A stretch of DNA of 64,000 nucleotides from Hymenobacter norwichensis DSM 15439 (GCF_000420705.1 NZ_ATVL01000007.1:1054001-1118000), one strand, 5' to 3'; shown: positions 27,652-36,499, counted from the stretch's first letter. Numbers and translations are program-made. Notes: generated by a model not told the origin, from the sequence alone.

Positions 27652-27736
27652 TAACACTAATCAACGGTTGACAACTGAAACCTGTTTCAGTTCTACCTGA
27701 TTAAACCGCTCCTCCTACCACACACTCCTATCCCGC

Positions 27737-28210
27737 ATGCAACTTTCTCTACTCATCACTCTAGGTGCGACCAGCCTCCTCTTGTCGACTGCTGCCATAG
27801 CTCAGCAAAATGCTTCACTTTCTTCGGGTGCAGTGTTGCCAAAGAATGTGCTTGCTATGAACACGCGAACTACGCCAAGCCTGGACGCAAAAGCGGAAGT
27901 TCTGGAAGCTAAAGATTTCAAAGGGACTGTTGTTGATGAGTTAGGGGAGCCGCTTGCTGGAGCGGTGATATCAATAATTACTGGTAACAACCAATTCAGC
28001 ACCACCACCACTACCAATGCGGAGGGAGAGTACATTATCAATTCCACAAGCATTTCACCTGTGCTGCTGGTTACCTACGCTGGCTGCAACGACATTCAAC
28101 AGAAAGCAGTATACGGCCACCCGATAACGTTCCAAATGGAGTTTATCGACAACTATGAGCGGAAGCTGAAGAAGCAAGGCAAAACCGCTGAAAAAGCCTG
28201 GCGCAACTAA
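27737..28210 (+). CDS. Secreted protein with carboxypeptidase-regulatory-like domain
   Basis: A 157-residue protein with a signal peptide (residues 1-22, ending AAIAQQ). Residues 60-130 match a carboxypeptidase D regulatory-like beta domain: FKGTVVDELGEPLAGAVISI, then TTNAEGEYIIN and ITFQMEF. Such domains usually form the front of TonB-dependent receptors, but here the domain stands alone, followed by a basic helical tail (NYERKLKKQGKTAEKAW). It has its own promoter and terminator, so it is a single-gene unit. Function unknown. Confidence 0.78.
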   Translation: MQLSLLITLGATSLLLSTAAIAQQNASLSSGAVLPKNVLAMNTRTTPSLDAKAEVLEAKDFKGTVVDELGEPLAGAVISIITGNNQFSTTTTTNAEGEYIINSTSISPVLLVTYAGCNDIQQKAVYGHPITFQMEFIDNYERKLKKQGKTAEKAWRN

Positions 28211-28235
28211 GTAGCAAGGTTGCTGTCTGGCAAAG

Positions 28236-28277
28236 TGCCGCATTATTTAGCCGAGCGCTAAATAATGCGGCATTTTT
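28236..28277 (+). terminator. Intrinsic terminator
   Basis: A perfect 16-base inverted repeat (28236-28251 and 28257-28272), five-base loop, then five T. Confidence 0.9.
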
Positions 28278-28406
28278 ACGTGTAGCAGGAAACCGATTTG
28301 AGGTAATGCACCGGGCAAGTGAAATAAAAGCGCCTGATTATCTGCGTGTAGATACTATAAACGCAAAAAAAGCCAGGGCACCAGTACCAGCCGCGCAAAT
28401 CGTGTG

Positions 28407-28414
28407 TATCTTTG
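28407..28414 (+). promoter_or_regulatory. -7 promoter element of the SRP RNA gene
   Basis: TATCTTTG is an exact TAnnTTTG match and ends six bases before the predicted RNA 5' end. No TTG is seen at the usual distance upstream. Confidence 0.5.
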
Positions 28415-28419
28415 CACCC

Positions 28420-28516
28420 GGCGAGTCAGAACGACCAGCTCCTGTTGAACTCCCCCAGGACCGGAAGGTAGCAAGGGTAAACGGTTGAGCGGTGCGATTT
28501 TGGCTCGCTTTTTTTT
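28420..28516 (+). ncRNA. ffs: Signal recognition particle RNA (small bacterial type)
   Basis: The conserved apical domain is present: CAGGACCGGAAGGTAGCAAG at 28456-28475, carrying the GGAA tetraloop and the asymmetric internal loop that binds Ffh. The 5' end (GCGAG, 28421-28425) pairs with CTCGC at 28504-28508, closing one long hairpin of about 90 bases, followed by an eight-T tract that ends transcription. The RNA joins Ffh to deliver nascent membrane and exported proteins to FtsY. Confidence 0.93.
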
Positions 28517-28688
28517 GCCCATACCCCAACGGATTATTGAATTGTCGGGCTTCGTGAAGTTCCCAATTTTCAATTAAAAGCGGCTATATCAGCCGCTTTT
28601 CGTGTTTTCAGGGGCTGGCCATTACTGCGGCTATAGCAGCCAGCGGTACAAAATCCGTGCAATTCGAAGAATCCGCTGAATCAGTGAG

Positions 28689-28696
28689 TAGCTTTG
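28689..28696 (+). promoter_or_regulatory. -7 promoter element before transaldolase
   Basis: TAGCTTTG is an exact -7 match 30 bases before the ATG at 28727. No TTG lies at the usual distance. Confidence 0.4.
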
Positions 28697-28726
28697 GGAG
28701 TTGTTTTTAACTGATTTCGCTGCCGC

Positions 28727-29383
28727 ATGAAATTTTTCATTGATACCGCCAACCTGAAAGACATTCAGGAAGCCGTGGAACTGGGTGTGCTCGATGGTGT
28801 AACTACCAATCCTTCGCTGATGGCCAAGGAAGGCATCAAGGGTACTGATGCCGTAATGGCGCATTACAAGCAAATTTGTGAACTGGTAGATGGCGACGTA
28901 TCGGCCGAGGTAATTGCCACCGACTACGAGGGCATTATCCGGGAAGGCGAAGCACTAGCGGAGCTGCACCCCAACATTGTGGTGAAAGTACCCATGATTC
29001 GGGACGGTGTGAAGGCCATTCGCTACTTCACCGATAAAGGCATTAAAACCAACTGCACCCTGATTTTCTCGGCCGGGCAGGCGCTGCTGGCTGCTAAAGC
29101 TGGTGCCACCTACGTGTCGCCCTTCGTAGGCCGCCTCGACGATATTGGGGCCGATGGCATGCAGCTGATTCAGCAAATCGTGGACATCTTCTCGAACTAC
29201 GGGTACCCCACGCAAGTGCTGGCGGCCTCGGTGCGCCACATTCCACACCTGATTCAGTGCGCCGAGCTAGGTGCCGATGTAGTAACGTGCCCGCTCAACG
29301 TTATTACCGGTCTGCTCAACCACCCCCTCACCGACAAAGGCCTCGCTACTTTCCTAGCCGACCACAAAAAGGTAAACGGATAA
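28727..29383 (+). CDS. Transaldolase / fructose-6-phosphate aldolase-like enzyme
   Basis: A 218-residue short-form transaldolase. The [10 protein letters not shown] start, [13 protein letters not shown], the Schiff-base Lys 87 in NIVVKVPM, and the SPFVGRLDD segment place it in the small TalC/Fsa group that moves or cleaves three-carbon units of sugar phosphates. Whether it acts as transaldolase in the pentose phosphate pathway or as F6P aldolase cannot be told from sequence alone. Length is complete. Confidence 0.93.
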   Translation: MKFFIDTANLKDIQEAVELGVLDGVTTNPSLMAKEGIKGTDAVMAHYKQICELVDGDVSAEVIATDYEGIIREGEALAELHPNIVVKVPMIRDGVKAIRYFTDKGIKTNCTLIFSAGQALLAAKAGATYVSPFVGRLDDIGADGMQLIQQIVDIFSNYGYPTQVLAASVRHIPHLIQCAELGADVVTCPLNVITGLLNHPLTDKGLATFLADHKKVNG

Positions 29384-29392
29384 CCCTCTTCT

Positions 29393-29474
29393 GGAACTAG
29401 GAGTTAGAAGCTAGGGCTGGAATGATCAACAAATCGTCTGGGTTCCTAACTTCTGGCTTCTAATTTCTAGCTCC
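29393..29474. repeat. CTAG-rich imperfect palindrome in a gene gap
   Basis: Arms 29393-29414 and 29453-29474 match at 18 of 22 positions, and all four differences are transitions. The element fills the space from 10 bases after the transaldolase stop to 6 bases before the next ATG. Confidence 0.7.
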
Positions 29475-29480
29475 TCGCTT

Positions 29481-29684
29481 ATGTACATCATCAAAGTAAA
29501 AGGCAAGGCCAAAATTCCGGACTACATTCAGTTGCGGGACGAGAATTTCGTGCTGATTGCCTACTTCCGGGCCGACCGACCTTTGAAGGATTTGCACCGC
29601 TACGGCCTCGAAAACAAGGAAATAGCCTTAGCTGCCGTTATTGAAGGCCTGGCCTTTGGCAAGCTGCAAAAACTGGAAATATAG
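29481..29684 (+). CDS. Small conserved-looking protein, unknown function
   Basis: A 67-residue soluble protein starting MYIIKVKGKAKIPDYIQLRD, with alternating hydrophobic residues that suggest a small beta-alpha fold (NFVLIAYFRAD, NKEIALAAVIEGLAFGKLQ). It sits between transaldolase and the FtsE-like ATPase on the same strand, with palindromic spacers on both sides. I do not recognise the family. The codon pattern and clean start support a real gene. Confidence 0.65.
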   Translation: MYIIKVKGKAKIPDYIQLRDENFVLIAYFRADRPLKDLHRYGLENKEIALAAVIEGLAFGKLQKLEI

Positions 29685-29689
29685 TCTAG

Positions 29690-29772
29690 TGCCTAGTGCT
29701 TAGAGTATTCGGTTGTCCTTAAAAAAATAATTGATACGCAGGCTCTAGCTACTAGGAGGTAGGCACCAAGCA
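29690..29772. repeat. CTAG/GTGC imperfect palindrome in a gene gap
   Basis: Arms 29690-29702 and 29760-29772 match at 10 of 13 positions with only transition differences. The GTGC word repeats further inside and beyond the arms. The element ends 15 bases before the ATG at 29788. Confidence 0.5.
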
Positions 29773-29787
29773 CCAAGCAATAAAAAC

Positions 29788-30480
29788 ATGGCCGTTATTG
29801 AGTTGCACGATGCGTACATCATGCAGGATGTGAATACCATCTTGCAGAAGGTGACGTTTACGCTGGAAAAAGGCGAGTTTGTGTACCTGGTGGGCCGCAC
29901 GGGCTCTGGCAAAAGCTCATTGCTGAAAACCCTGTACGCCGACTTGGAGTTGGGTTCCGGTACGGGTACCGTTGCCAGCTTTGCTTTGCCTAAAATCGGG
30001 AGCAGCGGCAAAGTGCCGTATCTGCGCCGCAAGCTGGGCATCATCTTCCAGGATTTTCAGTTGCTCTTCGACCGGACGGTAGCCGAAAACTTGCTGTTTG
30101 TGCTGAACGCAACGGGCTGGAGTGGCAAAGCCCGCAAGCAACAACGCATTTCCGAGGTGCTGATGCGCGTAGGGCTGGCCAATGTAGCCGGCAAGATGCC
30201 GCACCAACTCTCGGGTGGGGAGCAGCAGCGGGTGGTAATTGCGCGGGCCCTACTCAACGAGCCGTTACTTTTGCTAGCCGACGAACCCACCGGCAACCTC
30301 GACCCCGACGTAGCCGACAGCATCATGCGCTTGTTTGTGGAAATCAACAACTCGGGTACGGCTGTGCTCATGGCTACGCACAACTATCAGATTATTAGGC
30401 AATACCCTAATCGGGTGCTGAAGTGCGAAGAGGGGCAGCTGGTTGATTCCGCTACCACGCCGTTTCAGTTGAAAGACTGA
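29788..30480 (+). CDS. ftsE: FtsE-like ABC transporter ATP-binding protein
   Basis: A 230-residue ABC ATPase with Walker [10 protein letters not shown] (about 36-44), the Q-loop in FQDFQLLFD, signature LSGGEQQR, Walker [13 protein letters not shown] and the H-loop in MATHNYQII. The FQDFQLL and EPTGNLD forms are those of FtsE, which works with the permease FtsX to control cell-wall hydrolases at division. No ftsX lies next to it here, so the partner must be elsewhere and the symbol rests on sequence style; a LolD- or MacB-type ATPase is the alternative. Confidence 0.82.
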   Translation: MAVIELHDAYIMQDVNTILQKVTFTLEKGEFVYLVGRTGSGKSSLLKTLYADLELGSGTGTVASFALPKIGSSGKVPYLRRKLGIIFQDFQLLFDRTVAENLLFVLNATGWSGKARKQQRISEVLMRVGLANVAGKMPHQLSGGEQQRVVIARALLNEPLLLLADEPTGNLDPDVADSIMRLFVEINNSGTAVLMATHNYQIIRQYPNRVLKCEEGQLVDSATTPFQLKD

Positions 30481-30530
30481 TTGACTAACGCTAGACTTTT
30501 AGTTTTTACCTCCTAAATCTTTCGTTGAAA

Positions 30531-31424
30531 ATGTCCGGACTCTCTGTGCTGATTCCGGTGTATAACCGCAACGTGACGGCTCTGGTGCTAGCATTGCAGG
30601 CGCAAGCTCCCGACTGGGACGGGCCAGTGGAAATAATGTGCTTAGACGACGGAAGTCGGGAAGAGGAGCGGCTACCAAACCGGCAACTGGCCGCTTTGCC
30701 GGGGATTTGTTACCAGGAGCTACCACACAACGTAGGCCGGGCTGCCATTCGTAACCGCCTGGCCAGCACCGCTCGCCACGAGTGGCTACTGCTCCTCGAC
30801 AACGATAGTCTACTGCCCGATTCGCACTTCTTAGCGCGCTACTCGGCGGCTCGTGCCCAAGCGCCGGTGCTGGTGGGCGGTACCACCTACGAGCGTACCG
30901 CACCTCGCCTGCCCGAACTGCACCTGCGGTGGTTGTACGGGCGGCAGCGGGAGGCACGGCCGGCTTCGGTGCGGCAGCACGCCCCGCATGGCCAACTAAC
31001 TCTCAATAACATGCTGGTGCAAGCCGACGTGTTTCGGCGCTTCGGGCTGGATGAGCAACTCACCCGCTACGGCCACGAGGACACCAAGTTCGGGTGGCTG
31101 CTGCGGGAAGCCGGCATTGCGGTCCGGCACCTCGATAACCCTGTTTTGCATGATGGCCTGGAGCCAGCTACCGTGTTTCTGCGAAAAAGCCACCAAGCCG
31201 TGCGCAACTTAGCGCTGCTTTACCGGGCAGAAGGCTTAGGCAGTGACACCAAACTCTTAAAGGCCGCCCTACAACTGCGCCGCTGGGGCTTAGCCGAAGC
31301 AGTTCGCGCGGCTTTTCGGCTGCGGCAGATGCGGGTGCGCCACAATTTGCTTTCCAAGCACCCCAGCCTGCGCCAGCTGGATGCGCTGAAACTATATTGG
31401 ATCCTGACGGAGCTGGCGAAATAG
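30531..31424 (+). CDS. Family 2 glycosyltransferase
   Basis: A 297-residue GT-A enzyme. The ATG at 30531 is used; a TTG two codons upstream is not needed. Motifs: LSVLIPVYNRN at the N-terminus for nucleotide-sugar binding, CLDDGSREEE, and the metal-binding LLLLDNDSLLP in place of the classic DxD. HEDTKFGWLLREAG near residue 185 holds the likely acceptor-side ED pair. No membrane helix is clear, so it is probably cytosolic or peripheral. Donor and acceptor sugars cannot be assigned. A bidirectional terminator follows. Confidence 0.88.
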   Translation: MSGLSVLIPVYNRNVTALVLALQAQAPDWDGPVEIMCLDDGSREEERLPNRQLAALPGICYQELPHNVGRAAIRNRLASTARHEWLLLLDNDSLLPDSHFLARYSAARAQAPVLVGGTTYERTAPRLPELHLRWLYGRQREARPASVRQHAPHGQLTLNNMLVQADVFRRFGLDEQLTRYGHEDTKFGWLLREAGIAVRHLDNPVLHDGLEPATVFLRKSHQAVRNLALLYRAEGLGSDTKLLKAALQLRRWGLAEAVRAAFRLRQMRVRHNLLSKHPSLRQLDALKLYWILTELAK

Positions 31425-31520
31425 TTGTTCACAATCAGTTGATTCGCTTGCCGACCTGAAAGTCCACGGCTGAGTAGCACACGAACGGAATCAGATGACG
31501 TGCCTTTGGTTATAGAACAC

Positions 31521-31554
31521 AAAAGAGCCGGCTCCTAACGAAGCCGGCTCTTTT
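31521..31554. terminator. Bidirectional terminator
   Basis: A perfect 13-base inverted repeat (31521-31533 and 31542-31554) with A and T ends, between the convergent glycosyltransferase and lipoprotein genes. Confidence 0.88.
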
Positions 31555-31580
31555 ACTTGCTTAACGGAAAGCTGTAGCAG

Positions 31581-32516
31581 CTAGTCGTTGTCGGTATTCT
31601 TCACTTCGGCCTTCACGTCTTTGTAGGCACCTTTTACAGCGCCCCCAACCTTCTTGCCTACTTTGGCTGCACCTTGTCCAACATCTTTACCAGCTTCCTT
31701 CACATCGGAAGCAGTATTGCTGACAGCCTGACCAACTTTGCTACGCTCGTCGGCCGTTTCAGCTTTCACTTCTTTGGCTTCGCCGTTCACGGCGTCAGCG
31801 CCCTGCGCAACGCGGGCTTCGGTTTTATCGAAAGACTTAAAGGCGGCGTATTTCAGCTTTTCCTTCTGTATTTCAGCTAGATCTTTCGCTGGGATGTCGC
31901 CTTTCACTTTGTCGTAGGCTTCATCCAATGCGCGCCATTCGGTGTTGATGTAGCGCCAATCGTCGATGTCGTACCGGTCTTCGTTCTGCTTGATGTTCTG
32001 CACGAACTTCTCGTAAGTCGTCCGGGCGTTGGCGGCGGTGAGCTGCGCCGCTGGGCTCATGGGCTTGTAGTATTTGCCGGGCTTCGAGGCCGCAGTGCTG
32101 GTGGCCATGCCAGCGGCGTCGGTGCCGGTAGCAGTGCTGGCAGTAGCCGAGCGGCTGCTCCAAGCGGCTTCGCGCTTATCGTAGGCAGTGGTGTAGCGCG
32201 TACGTAGCGCCTCTACTTCCTGGCGGCGGGCATCGTCGTACTGGTCAGCGTACTTATCTACGGCCGCTACTTTAGCGTCGAAGTCGGATTTCAGCTGGGA
32301 AGTTTCCCGCTCGTAGTCGGCCTCGGTTTCGTTGGCAACGGCATCGGCCTTAGCCTCAGTGTCCGACACGAAGGTTTGGAAATCCTGGTACGCCTGGTCG
32401 CTTTCGCCGGCTACCTCTTTCTTATCAGCCTGCGAACAGCTGGTTTGGGTGAAAGCAACGCCGCCCATCAGCATGATAGCCGACAACGCGTTAATGGTGA
32501 GTGTTTTTCTGAACAT
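31581..32516 (-). CDS. Probable lipoprotein with long charged helices
   Basis: A 311-residue protein. The start at 32516 (MFRKTLTINALSAIMLMGGVAF) gives a signal peptide followed by TQTSCSQADKK, where the Cys is a plausible lipidation site, although the position before it is Ser. Residues 35-120 are a charged helix (DYERETSQLKSDFDAKVAAV). Residues 150-240 form a second domain (YEKFVQNIKQNEDRYDIDDWRYINTEW), and the last 60 residues are an amphipathic Lys/Ala/Gly/Val repeat (SNTASDVKEAGKDVGQGAAK) resembling stress-type LEA helices. It is probably an envelope or stress protein; the function is unknown. Confidence 0.75.
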   Translation of the reverse strand: MFRKTLTINALSAIMLMGGVAFTQTSCSQADKKEVAGESDQAYQDFQTFVSDTEAKADAVANETEADYERETSQLKSDFDAKVAAVDKYADQYDDARRQEVEALRTRYTTAYDKREAAWSSRSATASTATGTDAAGMATSTAASKPGKYYKPMSPAAQLTAANARTTYEKFVQNIKQNEDRYDIDDWRYINTEWRALDEAYDKVKGDIPAKDLAEIQKEKLKYAAFKSFDKTEARVAQGADAVNGEAKEVKAETADERSKVGQAVSNTASDVKEAGKDVGQGAAKVGKKVGGAVKGAYKDVKAEVKNTDND

Positions 32517-32622
32517 GGCAATGGTATATTTAGGGAGAGAACAAACCGGGAGGCAGCTGAACAATAGCAAGTGCCTATTGGGTCGCTAACGGATTGATTT
32601 CACTTCGGGTTACGCTGACTGG

Positions 32623-32651
32623 TTGTGGTGTCGGGCTGGGTTCTATCTTTG
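32623..32651 (+). promoter_or_regulatory. Promoter that fixes the start of the aminotransferase gene
   Basis: TTG at 32623-32625, 18 bases, then TATCTTTG at 32644-32651: a full Bacteroidetes promoter. It lies inside the long open frame that begins at TTG 32594, so translation should start downstream. Confidence 0.68.
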
Positions 32652-32677
32652 AGACTTGCCTTTCCTTGTTATTGCCT

Positions 32678-33841
32678 GTGCCTGATTTGCCTCTTCCCTG
32701 CGCGCCCATTCATCTGCTAGACCTGCGCGCTCAGCATGCCGCCATCCAACCCGAGCTAGATGCGGCCTGGCAGCAGAGTATGCAGGAAGCCGCTTTCATC
32801 CAGGGACCGGCCGTCGGGCAGTTTGCTGCCGAACTGAGCGCCTACCTGGGCGGCCCGCACGTGGTGCCCTGCGCCAATGGAACCGATGCGCTACAACTGG
32901 CCCTTATGAGCTTGAAGCTGCCAGCAGGAGCAGAGGTAATTGTGCCCGCCTTCACGTACGTGGCCACGCTGGAAGCTGCCGCCGTGCTCGGCCTCGTGCC
33001 TGTGCCCGCCGATGTTTGCCCCGATACCTTCAACCTCGACCCGGTGGCCGTGGAAGCAGCTATTACGCCCCGCACCGGCGCGGTTATCGTGGTGCACCTA
33101 TTCGGGCAGTGTGCCGATTTAGAGGCCTTGCGCCAACTCACGGCTCGGCACGGCGTGGCGCTGATAGAAGACAACGCGCAGGCCATTGGTGCTACTTTTA
33201 CTACTACCGCCGGCGAAACCTGGGTGGCGGGTACGGTGGGGGAGGTGGGCACTACGTCGTTCTTTCCTAGCAAAAACCTAGGGGCAATGGGCGACGGGGG
33301 GGGCTTATTCACGCCGGACCCGGCTCGTGCCACCTACCTACGCCAGCTTGCCAACCACGGCCAAACCCAGAAGTACCACCACGAGCACATCGGCCTCAAT
33401 TCCCGCCTCGATACGCTCCAGGCAGCTTTACTGCGCGTGAAGCTGCACCATCTGCCCCAATGGACTGCGGCCCGCCAGCGTGTTGCGGCCGGTTATGATG
33501 CGGGCCTAACCGGTGTTCCGGGGCTGACAATTCCAACTCGGGACCCGCGGAGTACGCACGTATTTCATCAATACACTCTCACCGTGGCCGATGAGCCGGG
33601 CCGGCGGGAGGCATTACGGCAGTATTTGCAGCAGCGCGGAGTGCCCAGCATGGTGTATTATCCGTTGCCCAACCACCTACAACCAGCCTATCAGTATTTG
33701 GGCTACCAGCCGGGCCAATTTCCGGTGGCCGAACAGCTATGCCGGACTGTGCTGTCCATCCCCATCCATCCTACGCTAGATGACGAGCAGGTAGCCTATG
33801 TGGCCGAAACAGTGCGCTGTGGAGCTGTGGCCTTCACCTAA
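32678..33841 (+). CDS. DegT/DnrJ/EryC1-type sugar aminotransferase
   Basis: A 387-residue PLP enzyme of the sugar aminotransferase family, which adds an amino group to a nucleotide-linked keto sugar. GTG at 32678 is used as start because a full promoter lies at 32623-32651, inside the longer open frame, and because APIHLLDLRAQHAAI is the usual beginning of the family. Motifs: NGTDALQLAL for cofactor phosphate, EDNAQAIGA with the PLP-ring Asp, and the Schiff-base Lys in FFPSKNLGAMGDGG. All key residues are present. No other sugar-nucleotide gene is adjacent, although an oxidoreductase of a type often paired with it lies 1.1 kb downstream. Confidence 0.88.
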   Translation: MPDLPLPCAPIHLLDLRAQHAAIQPELDAAWQQSMQEAAFIQGPAVGQFAAELSAYLGGPHVVPCANGTDALQLALMSLKLPAGAEVIVPAFTYVATLEAAAVLGLVPVPADVCPDTFNLDPVAVEAAITPRTGAVIVVHLFGQCADLEALRQLTARHGVALIEDNAQAIGATFTTTAGETWVAGTVGEVGTTSFFPSKNLGAMGDGGGLFTPDPARATYLRQLANHGQTQKYHHEHIGLNSRLDTLQAALLRVKLHHLPQWTAARQRVAAGYDAGLTGVPGLTIPTRDPRSTHVFHQYTLTVADEPGRREALRQYLQQRGVPSMVYYPLPNHLQPAYQYLGYQPGQFPVAEQLCRTVLSIPIHPTLDDEQVAYVAETVRCGAVAFT

Positions 33842-33956
33842 CGTCAGCGCGGTGTCTGGTAGCTGAGGCTGTACTGTAACCGGCAATGATGCTGGGTTGG
33901 CACTGTTTTTTCTTTTCCGCCGTAGAATCTCTTTTTTTCAAGCTCTACCTTTTTCT

Positions 33957-34760
33957 ATGCGCCGTCCGTCTCTTAAACTACTGCTGCCCCTTGCGGCCGT
34001 AGCCACACTTACCACTGCCGCCGTTACCAAACCCAATCAAGGCTTTATCCTCTTCTCTGTACAGCAAGACATTGACCTGGGAGCGCAGGTGGCCCGCCAA
34101 ACCGATTCATTGTACCGTGCCAAGGGTCAGCTGCTGGCCCGTTCCAGTAACGCCCGCGCCTACCAGCTCCTTGATGGCGTAGTGAAACGCGTCCTTGACA
34201 ATGGCAACCTGAAGTACCGCACCCAGTTCCCGTGGGACGTGCAGATCATCAAGGACGATGCTACCCAAAATGCTTTTGCCACACCGGGCGGCCACATTTA
34301 TGTGTTTTCGGGCCTGATCAAATTTCTTGACAACGAAAACCAACTGGCCGGGGTGTTGGGCCACGAAATTGCCCACGCCGACCGACGCCACAGCTCGCAG
34401 CTGATACAAAAGCAATATGGCATTGGCTTGCTCACCAACATTGTGCTCGGCAACAATCCCAACCAATTGGTGCAGTTGGCCTCTGGCATCGGGCAGTTGA
34501 AATTCAGCCGTACCTATGAAGTTGAGGCCGATAAATACTCCACCATCTACCTCAACGGTACCCGCTACTACGCCTGCGACGGAGCGGCAGGCTTCTTTAT
34601 TAAAGCCGAAAAGCAGGGAGGCGGCACGCCCGAGTTCCTGAGTACGCACCCCAATCCTGGCTCGCGCGTCACCAATATTCAGAAAAGCGCGCAGCAACTC
34701 GGGTGCACCAACCGCACCGTTAGCAACAAAAACTTCGAGGAGTTGAAGCGGATTCTATAA
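33957..34760 (+). CDS. M48-family metalloprotease
   Basis: A 267-residue protein. The ATG at 33957 gives a signal-like hydrophobic stretch (SLKLLLPLAAVATLTTAAVT) with no lipid-box Cys. The zinc site is HEIAH at 136-140, with the third ligand region SRTYEVEAD at 184-192. Before it, NAFATPGGHIYVFSGLI is a family hallmark. It resembles the periplasmic BepA/LoiP group, which degrades misassembled outer-membrane proteins, but lacks the TPR part of BepA. A strong terminator follows. Confidence 0.9.
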   Translation: MRRPSLKLLLPLAAVATLTTAAVTKPNQGFILFSVQQDIDLGAQVARQTDSLYRAKGQLLARSSNARAYQLLDGVVKRVLDNGNLKYRTQFPWDVQIIKDDATQNAFATPGGHIYVFSGLIKFLDNENQLAGVLGHEIAHADRRHSSQLIQKQYGIGLLTNIVLGNNPNQLVQLASGIGQLKFSRTYEVEADKYSTIYLNGTRYYACDGAAGFFIKAEKQGGGTPEFLSTHPNPGSRVTNIQKSAQQLGCTNRTVSNKNFEELKRIL

Positions 34761-34780
34761 GTCTAGCTTACCAAGTTGAG

Positions 34781-34827
34781 ACAGCGCCCCGGCGTGTGGA
34801 GTATTCTGCCACGCGCCGGGGCGCTGT
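34781..34827 (+). terminator. Terminator after the M48 protease
   Basis: GC-rich 14-base arms (34781-34794 and 34814-34827) form a perfect stem followed by a short T-rich stretch. Confidence 0.82.
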
Positions 34828-34920
34828 ATTTGTTTGCGCCAGGTGCTGGGGTTAATAGATGAAAAAAGCCGCTTTTTTCGCAGCTTGCCGCTGTTTTCCG
34901 GTCCTGTTCCTTCTACGCCA

Positions 34921-35946
34921 TTGGCTGATTCTGTTTCTCCAGTTCGTTTTGCCATCTGCGGCGTGGGCCATATTGGCCGCCGCCACGCCTCGTTGGTGTC
35001 CCGGCACCCGGGCGCGCAGCTGGTTGCCCTCATTGATATTCGGGCGGAGCTAGCAGCCGAGCTGGCCATGGAACATCCAGGCATTCCGTTCTTTTCTTCC
35101 CTAGAGCAGTACCTGAAAAGTGCCTCTACGGCCGATGTACTCACAATAGCTACACCAAATTACCAGCATTCCCCGCAAGCTATAGCTGGTTTACAGCACG
35201 GTTTGCACGTAGTTATCGAGAAGCCGATTGCCCTGCGCAAGACCGATGCCGAAGCCGTGGTGCACACCGCGTTGCAGACCGGGCGCCTGGTGTTCGGGGT
35301 GATGCAGAACCGCTACTCGCCGCCGGCAGCCTGGCTGAAGCAGGTGTATGAGGAAAACCGGTTGGGAGAAATCTATATGGTGCAGTTCAACTGCTTCTGG
35401 AACCGCGACGCGCGCTACTACAAGCCCGGCGGCTGGAAGGGCACCCAAACCCAGGATGGCGGCACGCTCTTCACCCAGTTCAGCCACTTCATCGACCTGC
35501 TCTATTGGGTGTTCGGCGACATCACCAACGTGGCCGCCCGATTCCGCAACTTCAACCACGCCGGCCTCACCGATTTCGAGGACAGCGGCCTAGTAACGTT
35601 TGATTTGGTACGCGGTGGCAGTGGCACCTTGCAGTACAGCACCGCCGTCTGGGACCAAAACCTGGAAAGCAGCCTCACAGTGGTGGCCGAGCACGGTAGC
35701 CTGCGCCTCGGGGGCCAGTATATGGATAAAGTGGAGTATTGCCACTTGCGCGACTACACCATGCCGCAACTACCGCCTACCAACCCCGCCAACGATTATG
35801 GCCCCTACCAAGGCAGTGCTGCTAACCACGTGCAGGTAATCGAAAACGTGGTGGATACGGTGCAAAAACGCAGCTTTGCTACCACTAACGCCCTTGAAGG
35901 CCTGAAAGTAGTGGAAATTATCGAGCGTATTTACAGCCTGAAATAA
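34921..35946 (+). CDS. Gfo/Idh/MocA-family oxidoreductase
   Basis: A 341-residue NAD(P)-dependent enzyme. The Rossmann motif AICGVGHIGRRHA, the VVIEKPIAL segment with its catalytic Lys, and a C-terminal substrate domain (GGTLFTQFSHFIDLLYWVFGD) are clear. The frame is open from a TTG at 34834, but that codon is seven bases from the preceding terminator hairpin and leaves no room for a promoter, so TTG 34921 (before ADSVSPVRF) is preferred. The enzyme type acts on sugars, cyclitols or sugar nucleotides. Together with the DegT aminotransferase upstream it could help make an amino sugar, which is inference. Confidence 0.82.
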   Translation: MADSVSPVRFAICGVGHIGRRHASLVSRHPGAQLVALIDIRAELAAELAMEHPGIPFFSSLEQYLKSASTADVLTIATPNYQHSPQAIAGLQHGLHVVIEKPIALRKTDAEAVVHTALQTGRLVFGVMQNRYSPPAAWLKQVYEENRLGEIYMVQFNCFWNRDARYYKPGGWKGTQTQDGGTLFTQFSHFIDLLYWVFGDITNVAARFRNFNHAGLTDFEDSGLVTFDLVRGGSGTLQYSTAVWDQNLESSLTVVAEHGSLRLGGQYMDKVEYCHLRDYTMPQLPPTNPANDYGPYQGSAANHVQVIENVVDTVQKRSFATTNALEGLKVVEIIERIYSLK

Positions 35947-36292
35947 GCGGCAACACACCAAAGCAGGGCATTGCCACGGTTAGAGAGGGCAAGGCGTGTG
36001 AAGCGGATACAGGAAAGGAACACGCAGGAGAAGTTGAAAGCGTATTGGGTTGATTTTAAAGAGTCTGCGCTGAATCGATGGCTCTAAAAAGCAGTTCGGC
36101 CTTAGCAACGAAACCAACAGCAGCTCATAAAACTGCGTAATAATTGTGCTACGCGTAGGATTTATGTCCTTTTATTTATTTTTTGTAGTAACCAATGAAT
36201 GAACAGGATATTGGAAAGATGTGTATCTTGCCGATAGCACAACCTGTACCAACCACCCAATTCGTACCGGAAAACCACCCTCACGGAAGTTT
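35947..36292. other. Intergenic region before the toxin-antitoxin pair, no gene seen
   Basis: 346 bases. The middle (about 36120-36200) is AT-rich with T runs, and TATCTTGC at 36224-36231 is a one-base-off -7 motif without a partner at the right distance. I see no hairpin terminator or coding frame. Confidence 0.5.
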
Positions 36293-36499
36293 ATGAGCTT
36301 AACAGAGCAAATCATTCAGGAAATTGATTTACTGCCTCCTACCGAGCTAGAGGTGATTTATCAGGAAGTAGCCCGGCGCATGAGCAACATTAGCCGCGCC
36401 ACCAAGCTGCTGGCTAAGTACCGGGGCAAAGGCCGCGGCATTTGGTCGATGGATGCTCAGGAATATGTACAGCAAATGCGCCAGGATACGCGTGGTTAG
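36293..36499 (+). CDS. Putative antitoxin of a PIN-domain toxin
   Basis: A 68-residue protein (MSLTEQIIQEIDLLPPTELEVIY). It is helical, with a basic middle (ARRMSNISRATKLLAKYRGKGRGIW) and a short C-terminal tail suited to wrapping a toxin. ATG 36293 is used; the GTG at 36221 adds residues without pattern. Its stop overlaps the PIN gene start by eight bases, the typical order of a VapBC-type module with antitoxin first. No AbrB or ribbon-helix-helix motif is obvious, so the assignment rests on size, overlap and partner. Confidence 0.72.
   Translation: MSLTEQIIQEIDLLPPTELEVIYQEVARRMSNISRATKLLAKYRGKGRGIWSMDAQEYVQQMRQDTRG

Noticed and set aside
28306..28488. Small ORF overlapping the SRP RNA gene
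   Set aside because: The region is explained by the conserved SRP RNA hairpin with its own promoter element and T-run end.
34834..34920. TTG 34834 as start of the Gfo/Idh oxidoreductase
   Set aside because: It lies only seven bases after the preceding terminator hairpin, leaving no space for a promoter, and the added residues show no family likeness.
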